Of a stretch of 64,000 nucleotides of DNA, positions 8,779 to 17,428 are shown one piece after another. Both the position numbers and the translations under genes were made by a program. The notes beneath the pieces were generated by a model. The model saw only the letters and a list, made by a program, of their open reading frames with translations, was not told the DNA's origin and ran no database searches. This DNA is from Acidobacteriota bacterium (GTDB lineage Bacteria; Acidobacteriota; Terriglobia; Bryobacterales; Bryobacteraceae), in assembly GCA_016185425.1 (NCBI GenBank), contig JACPNQ010000024.1:1-64000 (forward strand). Direction: 5' to 3'. Within the stretch, counting starts at the first letter, position 1; every line of letters starts with the position of its first letter.

Positions 8779-10188
8779 TCAGGCGATGATATCTTTCACG
8801 ACGTTGCCGGCTACGTCGGTCAGCCGGAAGTCGCGGCCGCTGTAAGGGTAGGTGAGCCGTGTGTGGTCGAGGCCTAACAGGTGTAGGGCTGTTGCGTGCA
8901 GATCATGCACATGCACCTTGTTCTCGACGGCTTGATAGCCGAACTCATCGGTGGCGCCGTAGGCCATACCGCCTTTGACGCCGCCGCCCACTAACACCGT
9001 GCTGAACCCTTCGTTGTTATGGTTGCGGCCGTTCTGGACGTTGATGCGTCCAGCGACTTCCGTCCACGGGCGGCGCCCAAACTCGCCGCCGATGATGATG
9101 AGCGTCTCCTTGAGCTTTCCGGAGGCCTTGAGATCGGCGATGAGTGCGGCGATGGGCTGATCGGCCTGGCGCGCGAGCCGGCGGTGGACGAGGATGTCAT
9201 GGTGGCTGTCCCAGGGTTTATCGTTACCGAAGTAGACTTGGACGGCGCGGACGCCGCGATCGATGAGGCGGCGGGCCACGAGGCAGGCGCGGGCAAAGTC
9301 ACCATCGCGAGTGGCGGACTTAATGTGCATCTCGCCGTTTTCGGTCTGGTCGGCGCCGTAGCGGACGCGGACCGCTTCGGGCTCTTTCAAGATGTCGAAC
9401 GCGTCGAGGGCTTCGGACTGCATGCGGTAGGCGACTTCCATGGATTGGATGCGGCCTTCGAGTTGGGCATCGGCGCCGCGCTGGGCAAGTTCGATGCGAT
9501 TGAGCTTCTGCCAGAGATCGACGCGCTTCTTCTGTTCCGCCATCGTGCCGGTGTGGCTACGGAGGTGTTGGATCATCTTTTCGGGATCGGACTCGTCGGC
9601 GGGAACGTAGGTGCCCTGATAGGCGGCGGGAAGGAAGGAAGAGCTCCAGAGCTGGGGGCCGACATCCGGTACGCCCGCGCAGAGCGCGATGAAGCCGGGA
9701 AGGTTTGCGTTTTCGGTACCGAGTCCGTAAGTGGTCCATGCGCCCCACGAGGGGAAGCCGGGGATGACGCGGCCGGAGTTCATCTGCATGATGGCCTGCT
9801 GATGCGCGGGCAGGTCGGTCTGCATCGAACGGATGACGCAGAGGTCGTCGGCGTGGGCGGCGGTTTTGGCGAAGAGCTCGCTGATCTCCAGTCCGCTCTG
9901 TCCGTAGCGCTTGAAGGAGAACGGCGACTTCATCAGCGTGCCCTTTTCCTGCTTGGCCTTAGGGTAGTCGCCCGGGATAGCCTGGCCGTGATATTTGGCG
10001 AGGGAAGGCTTCGGGTCGAATGTGTCTACCTGCGAGGGTCCCCCGTTCAAAAACAGAAAAATGACCTGTTTGGCCCTTGGGGCAAAATGCGGCGTTTTGG
10101 GGGAGAGGGATGCACCCTCCAGCAGGCCGGCGAGGCCGACCATTCCGAAGCCGTTGGTCAATTGGAGGAGTGCATCTCTGCGGTTCAT
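8779..10188 (-). CDS. DUF1501 family secreted protein
   Basis: A 469-residue protein with a twin-arginine-like leader (MNRRDALLQLTNGFGMVGLAGLLEG) and the DUF1501 core: VIFLFLNGGPSQVDTFDPKPSL, LCVIRSMQTDLPAHQQA, GFPSWGAWTTYGLG, VQVYFGNDKPWDSHHD and IIGGEFGRRPW. DUF1501 proteins belong to the alkaline phosphatase/sulfatase fold superfamily and are nearly always encoded beside DUF1549/DUF1553 proteins in Planctomycetes and Acidobacteria; their reaction is not established. Here it lies 7 bp downstream of the PSD1-type gene, so the two form an operon. A second, divergent copy of the pair sits at 24.8-28.2 kb with the same relative gene order. Confidence 0.88.
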   Translation of the reverse strand: MNRRDALLQLTNGFGMVGLAGLLEGASLSPKTPHFAPRAKQVIFLFLNGGPSQVDTFDPKPSLAKYHGQAIPGDYPKAKQEKGTLMKSPFSFKRYGQSGLEISELFAKTAAHADDLCVIRSMQTDLPAHQQAIMQMNSGRVIPGFPSWGAWTTYGLGTENANLPGFIALCAGVPDVGPQLWSSSFLPAAYQGTYVPADESDPEKMIQHLRSHTGTMAEQKKRVDLWQKLNRIELAQRGADAQLEGRIQSMEVAYRMQSEALDAFDILKEPEAVRVRYGADQTENGEMHIKSATRDGDFARACLVARRLIDRGVRAVQVYFGNDKPWDSHHDILVHRRLARQADQPIAALIADLKASGKLKETLIIIGGEFGRRPWTEVAGRINVQNGRNHNNEGFSTVLVGGGVKGGMAYGATDEFGYQAVENKVHVHDLHATALHLLGLDHTRLTYPYSGRDFRLTDVAGNVVKDIIA

Positions 10189-10195
10189 GGGGACC

Positions 10196-12781
10196 CTAGT
10201 TCACAAAGAGAAGTTCGTTTGCGCTGAGAAGGACTTGCGCGTAGGCCCGCCAATGGCCGGCGCCGGCGAAGTCCTTGCCCAGTTTGATCTCGTCCGCGGT
10301 GGCCTCGCGGTTATAGAGGGTGCGGTAGGCCTGGCGGATGCGTTCGTCGGGGGTGCCTTTCAGTTGTTTGGCGAAGGCCTCGGCGCGGGCCGCGAGGAAG
10401 TCGCCGTTGAGGAAATAAAGCTGCTGGAGCGGCGTCGCGGTGACGATGCGCTTTTCGGCGGAGAGGTTTGGGTTGGGGAAGTCGAAGAGTGCGAGGGTGC
10501 TATCGAGCTTGCGGCGGCTGATGTAGCCGTAGATGGAGCGTTTGCGGTTTTCGGGTTTGTCCAGCGCGGATGGCTGTGCGCCGGGGACGTCGTCGAGTTC
10601 GCCGCTGACTCGGAGGAGCGTGTCGCGCATGGCTTCGGCATCAAGACGCTGGCGGTTGACCCGCCAGAGGAGGCGGTTATCCGGGTCGGCCTTAAAGTTG
10701 GGTTCGTTCGTATCGGCGCTACGCTGATATGCCTCCGACAGCATGATGGCGCGGTGCAGCTTTTTCATGGACCAGCCGTTCTCGATGAAGGTCGAGGCCA
10801 GGTGGTCGAGGAGGGCGGGATGGCTGGGTGTTTCGCCCATGCGGCCGAAGTTGGAGACAGTGCGGACAAGGCCGTCGCCGAAGTGGTGCTGCCAGATGCG
10901 ATTGACCATGACGCGCGCGGTGAGCGGGTTAGCCGGGCTGGCGATGGCTTCGGCGAGCTCGAGGCGGCCGCTGCCCTGGCTGAACGGCTTGGGATCGCCG
11001 TTGGAGAGGATGGAAAGGAAGGCGCGCGGGGCTTCTTCACCGGGATTTTCAGGCACTCCGCCGATCTGCACGCGCTCATTGATGGGCGTGGGGTTGTCCT
11101 TGATGGCGTGGGCGAACGCGTATTGGGGAGGCAGGGCGGATTGCAGATCTTTGAGCTCGGCGCGCATATCGGCGAGGTATGTCTTCCAACGGCCGGAGAG
11201 GAAGCGCTCGACGGTGCCGTCGGAGATGTAGTAACCGCGGTTGGGGCCGAACCAGAGGACACCATCTTCTTCCTGTTTGAACTCGCGGCCATAGAAGTCA
11301 TTGAAGAAGAGGTCGCGCCAAAGAAAGTAGCGGTCCGGGGGAAGGGCGAATGTCTGACCCTTGACCGCATCGCTATTGGAGGCGCCGGCCTGCAGGTTTT
11401 TCTCGTCGACCTTCTTCCGTTCCTGAAGCACGGCGAGTGCTTCCCGGCGGAAGGCGCTGAGATCGAACGATGCGTTCTGCCAGCCGTGAAGGTACTTGTT
11501 GTCGAGCGGGCCGGTGCGCAGATATTTTTCCCAGCGTTTTAGCACTTCGGGATCCAGGCCATCGGTGGGGGCAGAGGAGTTGCGGACGGCGCGGATATAG
11601 CGCGGCGATTCCGACGCCAGCATTTCGGCGAGCTCTTCGGCCTGCGCCTTGAGAAACTGCTCGATGCGTTTCGTGACGTCGTCGATCTTCTTTTCCTGGG
11701 TCTTGTAGGCCTTGACCTGGCCGGCCGGCGCGAGCTCAAATTCGGCGCGCTTGGTAGAACTGAAGATGCCCTGGAGGGCGTAGTAGTCCTTAGTGGGAAT
11801 CGGATCGAACTTATGGTCATGGCACTGGGCGCAGGCGCCGGTTAGCGCGAGGAAGCCGCGCGTGGTAACGTCGACGCGATCGTCTGTGAGCTCGGGGCTG
11901 AGGCCGTAGAATCCGAGGCCGATGGCGAGATCCTTCTTATTGGGGTCTAGCTGATCGCCGGCGATCTGGGCCTTGACGAAGAGGTCATACGGCATGTCGT
12001 CGTTGAAGGCCTGGATCACCCAATTGCGGTAGCGGAAGGAGTTGGGATAGGGCCGTTCGACATCGCTATCCATGCGGTCGTCGGCGTAACGGGCGACATC
12101 GAGCCAGTAGCGGGCCCAGCGTTCGCCGTAGCGGGGAGAGGCGAGGAGTCTGTCGATCACCTTGGCGAAGGCATCGGGAGATTGATCGTGCTCGAAGGAT
12201 TGGACCTCGGCGAAGGTTGGGGGGAGGCCGGTGAGGTCGAAATAAGCGCGACGGATGAGGTCGCGCCGGGTGGCGGGTTTGTTCGGTGTGAGATGTTTCG
12301 CGGCGAGTTGTTCGTTGATGAACCGATCGATCGTGACACCGGGAACGGACCTTGCGATGGGTTGGAAGGCCCAGAATTTGCGTTGTTCGGCGGTGATGAC
12401 GTATTTGCCGCGAGAGGACTGCGTTGAAACGGGCTGCTCGGGCCAGAAGGCACCGGACTTGATCCATTCGGTGAGGACGGCGATCTCGTTGTCGGGCATG
12501 CGCGGCGCGCCCATCGGCATCCTCATCTTGTCGTTGGCGTGAGTGACGGCTTGAATGAGCAGGCTCTCCTCGGGCTTGCCGGGGACGACGGCGGGGCCGG
12601 TTTTGCCGCCCTTCAGCAGCGCGTTGCGAGAATTGACTGCGAGGCCGCCGAGGGGTGCGGTGGAATGGCAACCGTAGCAACGATTGGCGAGGATCGGCCG
12701 CACTTTCCGCTCGAAGTGTTCGGCTGCTGTGTCCGGCGCTGCGAACAGGGGAATGGCGCTCAGGAGCAGGACGAGTCTCAT
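10196..12781 (-). CDS. PSD1-type cytochrome c with DUF1549 and DUF1553 domains
   Basis: An 861-residue secreted protein with a signal peptide (MRLVLLLSAIPLFA). The ATG at 12781 is preferred to a GTG two codons earlier. Residues about 20-110 form a c-type cytochrome with a haem motif C-Y-G-C-H (FERKVRPILANRCYGCHS). DUF1549 follows (RDLIRRAYFDLTGLPPT, RYGERWARYWLDVARYAD, ACAQCHDHKFDPIPTKDYY). DUF1553 occupies the C-terminal third (NPLTARVMVNRIWQHHFG, MKKLHRAIMLSEAYQRS, ending AQVLLSANELLFVN). This three-part build is usual for PSD1 proteins, whose role is uncertain but is often placed in polysaccharide or sulfated-glycan catabolism. It is the first gene of the operon with DUF1501. Confidence 0.9.
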   Translation of the reverse strand: MRLVLLLSAIPLFAAPDTAAEHFERKVRPILANRCYGCHSTAPLGGLAVNSRNALLKGGKTGPAVVPGKPEESLLIQAVTHANDKMRMPMGAPRMPDNEIAVLTEWIKSGAFWPEQPVSTQSSRGKYVITAEQRKFWAFQPIARSVPGVTIDRFINEQLAAKHLTPNKPATRRDLIRRAYFDLTGLPPTFAEVQSFEHDQSPDAFAKVIDRLLASPRYGERWARYWLDVARYADDRMDSDVERPYPNSFRYRNWVIQAFNDDMPYDLFVKAQIAGDQLDPNKKDLAIGLGFYGLSPELTDDRVDVTTRGFLALTGACAQCHDHKFDPIPTKDYYALQGIFSSTKRAEFELAPAGQVKAYKTQEKKIDDVTKRIEQFLKAQAEELAEMLASESPRYIRAVRNSSAPTDGLDPEVLKRWEKYLRTGPLDNKYLHGWQNASFDLSAFRREALAVLQERKKVDEKNLQAGASNSDAVKGQTFALPPDRYFLWRDLFFNDFYGREFKQEEDGVLWFGPNRGYYISDGTVERFLSGRWKTYLADMRAELKDLQSALPPQYAFAHAIKDNPTPINERVQIGGVPENPGEEAPRAFLSILSNGDPKPFSQGSGRLELAEAIASPANPLTARVMVNRIWQHHFGDGLVRTVSNFGRMGETPSHPALLDHLASTFIENGWSMKKLHRAIMLSEAYQRSADTNEPNFKADPDNRLLWRVNRQRLDAEAMRDTLLRVSGELDDVPGAQPSALDKPENRKRSIYGYISRRKLDSTLALFDFPNPNLSAEKRIVTATPLQQLYFLNGDFLAARAEAFAKQLKGTPDERIRQAYRTLYNREATADEIKLGKDFAGAGHWRAYAQVLLSANELLFVN

Positions 12782-13128
12782 GCGCACATGATCGTATCAA
12801 AACGCGCCGGGACCCTACGCTGTTGCTGTGCGGCCTCCGGCGCGGCTACCCGAGTATCGAAACGCCTCGCGTAGCCGTGGCGGATTGACCAAGATCGATG
12901 TTCCGGAAAGGGAAAGGGCCCGGCTGCGTGGTGCAGTCTCAAGGGGTAAGCGGGGGTGTGGAGTTAGTAAGTGCGGTGTTATTGGCAAGATAGGGGTTTT
13001 GAAGACGCGTGACTTGGGGGGAGGTTTCGGAGGGGGGTAGCTTTTCAGGCGCGGTTAGCGGCTGCAATCGATTGATTGTGAAGGAGTTGCGACGCGGTAT
13101 AGTACCAGGCGGTGCCAGAGGGGTTGCG
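12782..13128. other. Gene-free interval between two minus-strand genes
   Basis: About 350 bp with no credible coding frame. It holds an inverted repeat CGGCTAC (12843-12849) / GTAGCCG (12871-12877) and a purine-rich stretch on the plus strand between about 12950 and 13040. It must contain the promoter of the PSD1-DUF1501 operon and the 3' end of the PIG-L transcript, but no convincing -35/-10 pair or T-tailed terminator was found. Confidence 0.5.
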
Positions 13129-14118
13129 TCACCTTTGGAACCTTTGGAGGGGGAGGACGTTTTGGGAGATGTATTCGTCGATGGGGTTTTCGTCGCGGGA
13201 GACGTAGTGGAATACCTCGGCGTAGCGGAGGCCGTGTTGTTTGGCGCGGACGCGATCGCGGGAGAGCGCGAAGTATTTCGTGTAGTTGCGGTTGGCGGTT
13301 TCGTCGTCATTCCCTAGAATCGCCAGACGTTTGCCCTGCGCGGCGAGGCGGGCCTTCAACTTCGCTCCGGTGTTGCCGGCGGGACCTTGGGTGACATTGG
13401 CGAGATTCGCGTGGACCTTGCCGTCGATGTAGCCGCCGATGTCGACAACGCGGTTGACGAGCTGCGGGCCACGGGCGAAGTAATAGGCATCCTTCGGGCC
13501 GTGCGGTGTGAGGCCCGCGCGGAAGTGTTCCGGGTAATCCCACTCGCTCGATGCCATCCAAAAGGCGGATTCGACGGCCTTCGCGCCGACTGCGTGATCG
13601 GGGTTGCGCTCGTATAAAGACGAGGGATCGTAGACGAGGACAGTGTCGACTTTTAGAACGCGGAACAGAAAGATGAGGCGGGCACGTATCTCGACAATGG
13701 GCCAAGCGTCCATGTTGTGGTTGGGGTAGTTGAGGAAGATGGATTCTTTGCAGTTGAGGCGCTTGGCAACTTCGACGGTGTCCTTCTCATTTTTGAGAAC
13801 AATGTCACCGATGGAGGGACCAGCGCCTGCCATGGAGTCGTTGGAGAGGGTGATGAGGTAGCCGGTGTAGCCTTCGTCGATGAGCTTTAGCACGGTGCCA
13901 CCGGCGAAGATGGGGATATCGTCACAGTGCGGCTGAATGGCGGCGAGCACTTTGCCCTGGTGCGGCTTGCCGGACGTCTTGCGTTCGATGGTGATCGGCA
14001 TCTGATACCCGACGCCGCCAGTGCCGCCCGACTGATACTCGCGATCGATCTGTGGCTCAGACGTGCCTTGCAGGAAGCCCGCGGAGAGGCTGGTTCCGAA
14101 AAAATTCCGGCGTTGCAT
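13129..14118 (-). CDS. PIG-L family deacetylase, secreted
   Basis: A 329-residue protein. The leader (MQRRNFFGTSLSAGFLQG) is twin-arginine-like, suggesting export. The PIG-L/LmbE metal-binding motif is seen as AAIQPHCDDIPIFAGGT (family form P-H-x-D-D), followed by LITLSNDSMAG, a KNEKDTVEVAKRL helix and YPNHNMDAWPIVEIR. HxxH-like residues occur in the C-terminal half (RNPDHAVGAKAVESAFW). Family members are zinc enzymes removing N-acetyl groups from amino sugars such as GlcNAc conjugates; the substrate here is open. The gene is divergent from the GntP-type permease, with only 25 bp between start codons, so both promoters must overlap coding sequence or one another. Confidence 0.87.
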   Translation of the reverse strand: MQRRNFFGTSLSAGFLQGTSEPQIDREYQSGGTGGVGYQMPITIERKTSGKPHQGKVLAAIQPHCDDIPIFAGGTVLKLIDEGYTGYLITLSNDSMAGAGPSIGDIVLKNEKDTVEVAKRLNCKESIFLNYPNHNMDAWPIVEIRARLIFLFRVLKVDTVLVYDPSSLYERNPDHAVGAKAVESAFWMASSEWDYPEHFRAGLTPHGPKDAYYFARGPQLVNRVVDIGGYIDGKVHANLANVTQGPAGNTGAKLKARLAAQGKRLAILGNDDETANRNYTKYFALSRDRVRAKQHGLRYAEVFHYVSRDENPIDEYISQNVLPLQRFQR

Positions 14119-14143
14119 GGATACAGTGTAAACTTACGAGTTC

Positions 14144-15484
14144 GTGCCAGAAAACGGGTCCTTCCTCCTCACGACGACGCTCGGCGCAATTGCGCTGCTG
14201 TTGTTTCTAATCCTTGCGGCGCGGCTGCACGCGTTTCTGGCGCTGATCATCAGCTCGATGGCGCTTGGCCTTTCGGTGGGGATGGCGCCGCTGCAGGTGA
14301 TCAAGTCGATTCAGACTGGATTTGGAGAAGCCCTGGGATTCATTGCCGTGGTTGTGGCGCTGGGCGCGATGATCGGCCGTTTCCTGGAGTTTTCCGGAGG
14401 CGGGCGCGTGCTGGCGGACTGGCTACTGACGAAGTTCGGCAAGGAGAATGCCGTGTGGGCGGTGCTGGTGGCGGCGTTCCTGGTGGGCCTGCCGATTTTC
14501 TTCGAAGTGGGGTTCATTATCCTTGTGCCGCTGGCGTGGAGTCTGGCGAAGGAGTCGAAGAAGTCGCTGCTGTTTTATGGGTTGCCGATGACGGCGGCGT
14601 TGACGGTAACGCACGCGATGGTGCCCCCGCATCCCGCGCCGTCGGCGGCCTCGTCGCTGCTGGGCGCGGATCTGGGGCGGACGATTTTATACGGCGCATT
14701 GCTATCGATCCCGATGGCGATATCGGGTGGGATTATTTACGGGCGATGGATCGCGAACCGGATCTTTGTGCCCGTGCCGGCGGTGGCGTCGCGAATCAAA
14801 GAAGAGAAGGATGAGCTGCCGGCGCCGAGTGTGGGGCTGGTGATTCTGGTGTTACTGCTGCCGGTACTGTTCATCTTCGCGGCGTCGATTGCGGACATGG
14901 CGAAGCTGCCGGCGAAGCAGGCGTTGGGTTTTGTGGGGCATCCGTTTACGGCGCTGCTGATTACGGCGCTGGTGGCGATGTATGCCTTCGGTGTGCGGCG
15001 CGGATTGAATCGAGACCAGCTTGCGAAGATGGCGACGGACTCGTTGGCGCCGATTGGAACGCTGCTGGCGATCATGGGCGGTGGTGGTGCGTTTAAGCAG
15101 ATCATCGTCGATTCGGGAGTGGGGCCGTACGCGGGGCAGTTGTTGGCATCTTCGGCGATCTCACCGCTGGTGGTGGCCTACCTGGTGGCCGCGGCGATGC
15201 GAATGGCGCAGGGCTCGGCGACGGTGGCGATCATCACAGCGGCCGGTATTGTGGCGCCACTCGTGAAGGGCATTCCGGGTTATGCGCCGGAGATGATTGT
15301 GCTGGCGCTGAGCGCGGGCGGGACGATTCTTTCGCACGTGAACGACGCGGGATTCTGGATTGTGAACGAGTACTTCGGGATGACTGTTCCGCAGACGCTG
15401 CGGAGCTGGACGACGATGAAGGTGATCACGTCGATTGTTGGGATCACGTGTATTTTGGCGGCGCAGGCGGTGTTTGGGGGGTAA
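14144..15484 (+). CDS. GntP family permease (gluconate/sugar-acid:H+ symporter)
   Basis: A 446-residue inner-membrane transporter of the GntP family, which imports gluconate, other sugar acids or short hydroxyacids with protons. Family features are the N-terminal helices (ALLLFLILAARLHAFLALII, then SMALGLSVGMAPLQVIKS), GFGEALGFIAVVVALGAMIG, the F-x-x-G-G region EFSGGGRVLADWLL, GLPIFFEVGFIILVPL, THAMVPPHPAP, and the C-terminal GSATVAIITAAGIV and SHVNDAGFW. Translation starts at GTG; the hydrophobic N-terminus aligns with GntP at this point. Gluconolactonase-like, SelA-like and UxaA-like genes elsewhere in the window fit a sugar-acid diet. It converges with a truncated sigma gene. Confidence 0.92.
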   Translation: MPENGSFLLTTTLGAIALLLFLILAARLHAFLALIISSMALGLSVGMAPLQVIKSIQTGFGEALGFIAVVVALGAMIGRFLEFSGGGRVLADWLLTKFGKENAVWAVLVAAFLVGLPIFFEVGFIILVPLAWSLAKESKKSLLFYGLPMTAALTVTHAMVPPHPAPSAASSLLGADLGRTILYGALLSIPMAISGGIIYGRWIANRIFVPVPAVASRIKEEKDELPAPSVGLVILVLLLPVLFIFAASIADMAKLPAKQALGFVGHPFTALLITALVAMYAFGVRRGLNRDQLAKMATDSLAPIGTLLAIMGGGGAFKQIIVDSGVGPYAGQLLASSAISPLVVAYLVAAAMRMAQGSATVAIITAAGIVAPLVKGIPGYAPEMIVLALSAGGTILSHVNDAGFWIVNEYFGMTVPQTLRSWTTMKVITSIVGITCILAAQAVFGG

Positions 15485-15578
15485 GCGGGCGCGGTACAGG
15501 AATCGAGTTGAAGTCTTGGCGGAAGGGATTTTCTTTAACACGCCTCCACGACGCGATCACAGGGTGACAGGTGGAACG

Positions 15579-15596
15579 GTGAAAGCGGGTTTTCAC
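15579..15596. terminator. Short hairpin between convergent genes
   Basis: GTGAAA and TTTCAC form a 6-bp stem around GCGGGT. The element lies about 95 bp after the permease stop and overlaps the stop codon of the truncated sigma gene, so it could act as a weak bidirectional terminator. Its stem is AT-rich and short. Confidence 0.25.
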
Positions 15597-16126
15597 GGCC
15601 TCGACACTGAGCCCCGCAGTTCGCGACCATAGGTTTGCCATTCCGGATCTGGCGTGATTCCTTTCCCTTTTGCCACGCTGTGCAAGCTCCACTCTGAGAA
15701 CGACTCGAGCTCCTTGATTTGCCCGGCGCGGCGCACTCGGGCTAATGATTCGTAGACAGCGATCTTCGTTAGCCAGGTTGAGAATTTCGACTTGCCGGCG
15801 AACCGATCGAGATTCTCGTAAGCGCGCACGTGGGTCTCCTGCATGACGTCTTCCACTTCCGAGTCGTTGCGCAGAATGGATCGGGCGACGCGATAGAGCC
15901 GAAGATTGTGGCGGCGCATGAGGATCTCATAGAGCGCGAACTCGCCACCGCGGACTCGCCGAACCACGTCTTCGCCGGATATCGCGTCATTGCAATTGAG
16001 GCCACACGTGTGACTCTGTACGGCTGGAGCACGCTTATGTTGAACAAGAATCTGAACTCTTCCTGGTGGGCGTTGCCCAACAGAAATGGCAGTCAGTGTA
16101 GCCATTCTGACTTCCTGGACGCGCAT
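15593..16126 (-). pseudogene. ECF sigma factor truncated before region 4
   Basis: The 177-residue frame contains a good sigma-70 region 2: ALYEILMRRHNLRLYRVARS, NDSEVEDVMQETHVRAYENLDRFAG, KFSTWLTKIAVYESLARVRR. The linker DPEWQTYGRELR then breaks into GSVSRP and a stop, exactly where region 4 (the -35-binding helix-turn-helix) should begin. No region 4 was found downstream in another frame. Without it the product could not recognise promoters normally, so the gene is probably a relic. The N-terminal 45 residues do not look like the family, and the start codon is uncertain. It lies next to another decayed gene and a toxin-antitoxin pair. Confidence 0.65.
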
Positions 16127-16185
16127 CGGCGCTACGCGGCGTTTGTACTGGCCAAATTGAGTGAAGTGCGGAGTGCCGGCGCACT

Positions 16186-16760
16186 CGCGTGAACAGTTGG
16201 GGACCGGGCAAATTCGACGCCCAGCTATTTTTGGATGGGAAGGCGTTCCGGCCTGACGGTAAGACGGCGGCGTCGCTCATTCCGCCGGCATATGGGCTGG
16301 CCGGGGTGAACATGGGAACGGCGACCGGATTTGGCTCGACTACGTATTGGAATGCCTTTGTGGCGAACCTTGAGATGCACGGGAAGGGGCGCTTCTAGGA
16401 TCCTCGCTTGCAGGACGCGCAGCAGCTTCCAGTTGCGGTGAAAGGGGGGTCGTCCGACGTGAAGGGGGATCCGGATCTTGTCACGCCTAAGCTGCTGGCG
16501 CATCACTTCTATCAGCTCGGGATTCCAGCGCCGAAGTCCCCTGATGCCGGGAAGCCCTTTGATTTCGCAGGGCGAAGGGGGAAGGAGTTCTGTTCACCGA
16601 GCCAGGGTACAACATGCACACGGCGAGGAGATCGGCATCGACGATTTCCAGGCGCGGCGTTCGCCGGCCGGGCGGTACCGGACGGCTCCGCTTGCGGGTC
16701 TGTGGGCACGGGAAAAAGGAGGCTACTATCACGATGGCCGGTTTGCCGATCTGCGCTTCA
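16186..16760 (+). pseudogene. Decayed di-haem cytochrome/oxidoreductase-like gene (internal stop and frameshifts)
   Basis: A C-terminal remnant spread over three frames. The first frame reads NSWGPGKFDAQLFLDGKAF and continues through GFGSTTYWNAFVANLEMHGKGRF to a TAG at 16396-16398; translation on the other side continues in the same frame (DPRLQDAQQLP, then LLAHHFYQLGIPAPKSPDAG). A shift then leads to VLFTEPGYNMHTA and another to EEIGIDDFQA and PLAGLWAREKGGYYHDGRFADL. The last motif is the conserved C-terminal block of cytochrome c peroxidase/thiol-oxidoreductase-like proteins (Y-R-T-x-P-L-x-G-L-W, then H-D-G-R-F). No CXXCH haem motif remains. One stop and at least two frameshifts make it a pseudogene. 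Its 3' end merges into the vapB promoter. Confidence 0.72.
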
Positions 16761-16779
16761 TAGTATACGATATAGTATA
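16760..16779 (+). promoter_or_regulatory. Likely vapBC operator/promoter (direct ATAGTATA repeats)
   Basis: The octamer ATAGTATA occurs at 16760-16767 and 16772-16779, 12 bp apart, close to one helical turn, and the second copy runs into the ATG of the antitoxin gene. An outer inverted pair GATCTG (16748-16753) / CAGATC (16785-16790) surrounds it. Ribbon-helix-helix antitoxins commonly bind such repeats to repress their own operon. No Shine-Dalgarno sequence separates the repeat from the ATG, so the mRNA may be leaderless. This is inference from layout only. Confidence 0.5.
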
Positions 16780-17012
16780 TGAGTCAGATCACGATCTACC
16801 TGGATGACTCGTTGGAGTCGAAGGTCCGGCAGCGAGCGAAACAGGAGGGGATCTCTGTCTCCAAGTGGATTGCCAACGCAATTGTGGCGAGTGAGCATGA
16901 CGTGTGGCCGGAGCATGTTCTAGCGTCTTTCGGCACGTGGACTGATGTTCCGGATTTGGAGGAGTTGCGCCGCGGTTACGGAAAAGACTCGCCGCGCGAT
17001 AACTTGGACTGA
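16779..17012 (+). CDS. Ribbon-helix-helix antitoxin of a VapBC-type pair
   Basis: A 77-residue protein. The N-terminal part SQITIYLDDSLESKVRQRAK followed by EGISVSKWIANAI is a ribbon-helix-helix DNA-binding fold (beta strand with alternating residues, then two helices). The acidic C-terminal tail (VPDLEELRRGYGKDSPRDNLD) is the usual toxin-wrapping segment. The next gene, 2 bp downstream, encodes a PIN-domain ribonuclease, so this is the antitoxin that neutralises it and probably represses the operon. There is no visible ribosome-binding site; direct repeats abut the start codon. Confidence 0.85.
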   Translation: MSQITIYLDDSLESKVRQRAKQEGISVSKWIANAIVASEHDVWPEHVLASFGTWTDVPDLEELRRGYGKDSPRDNLD

Positions 17013-17014
17013 CT

Positions 17015-17410
17015 GTGTTTGCTCTCGACTCGAACACAGTTATCCATGCATTCCAAGGCAAAGGCGCGGTCGCCGCGCGGTTGACGGCGATCGCGCCGAG
17101 CCAAATTGCGATCCCGGCCGTGGCCCTTTATGAAGTGCAGCAGGGTGTCATGCGCAGCCAACGCGAGATTCGACGCCGCCGGCAGTTGGCTGAATTGCTC
17201 AGTGTGTGCCGGGTCCTCCCATTCGACGATCGGGCAGCGTTGCTGGCGGCGGCGATCCAAGTGGATTTGGAGCGGTCGGGCTTGCAGATCGGTCCACTCG
17301 ATACCCTGATCGCCGCAACGGCGATGGCCCACGGAGCCACGTTGGTTACGCACAATGCTCGCGAATTCGTTCGGGTGAAGGGGTTGTTGCTGGAGGACTG
17401 GTTTGATTGA
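17015..17410 (+). CDS. PIN-domain toxin VapC-type ribonuclease
   Basis: A 131-residue PIN domain protein, standard VapC length, starting at GTG 2 bp after the antitoxin stop. The acidic Mg2+-binding residues of PIN nucleases are visible: Asp5 in FALDSNTVIHAF, Glu40 in AVALYEVQQG and Asp96 in GPLDTLIAATA, with the C-terminal THNAREF motif. VapC toxins usually cleave tRNA or rRNA when the antitoxin is degraded. The pair lies among decayed genes, as expected for a selfish or recently acquired module. The frame and catalytic residues look intact, so it may be functional. Confidence 0.9.
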   Translation: MFALDSNTVIHAFQGKGAVAARLTAIAPSQIAIPAVALYEVQQGVMRSQREIRRRRQLAELLSVCRVLPFDDRAALLAAAIQVDLERSGLQIGPLDTLIAATAMAHGATLVTHNAREFVRVKGLLLEDWFD

Positions 17411-17428
17411 CAGGCATCGTCACCAGCG

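Noticed and set aside
9019..11542. Long plus-strand frames (402 and 515 codons) antisense to the DUF1501 and PSD1 genes
   Set aside because: They lie opposite well-supported minus-strand genes and have repetitive, Gly/Ala/Val/Glu-rich translations without domains; long antisense frames are expected in GC-rich DNA.
16750..16785. Possible dif/XerCD recombination site overlapping the vapB promoter
   Set aside because: The left arm loosely resembles a known dif arm, but the right arm does not match and the site is far from the skew switch at 33-39 kb; the direct repeats are better explained as a toxin-antitoxin operator.
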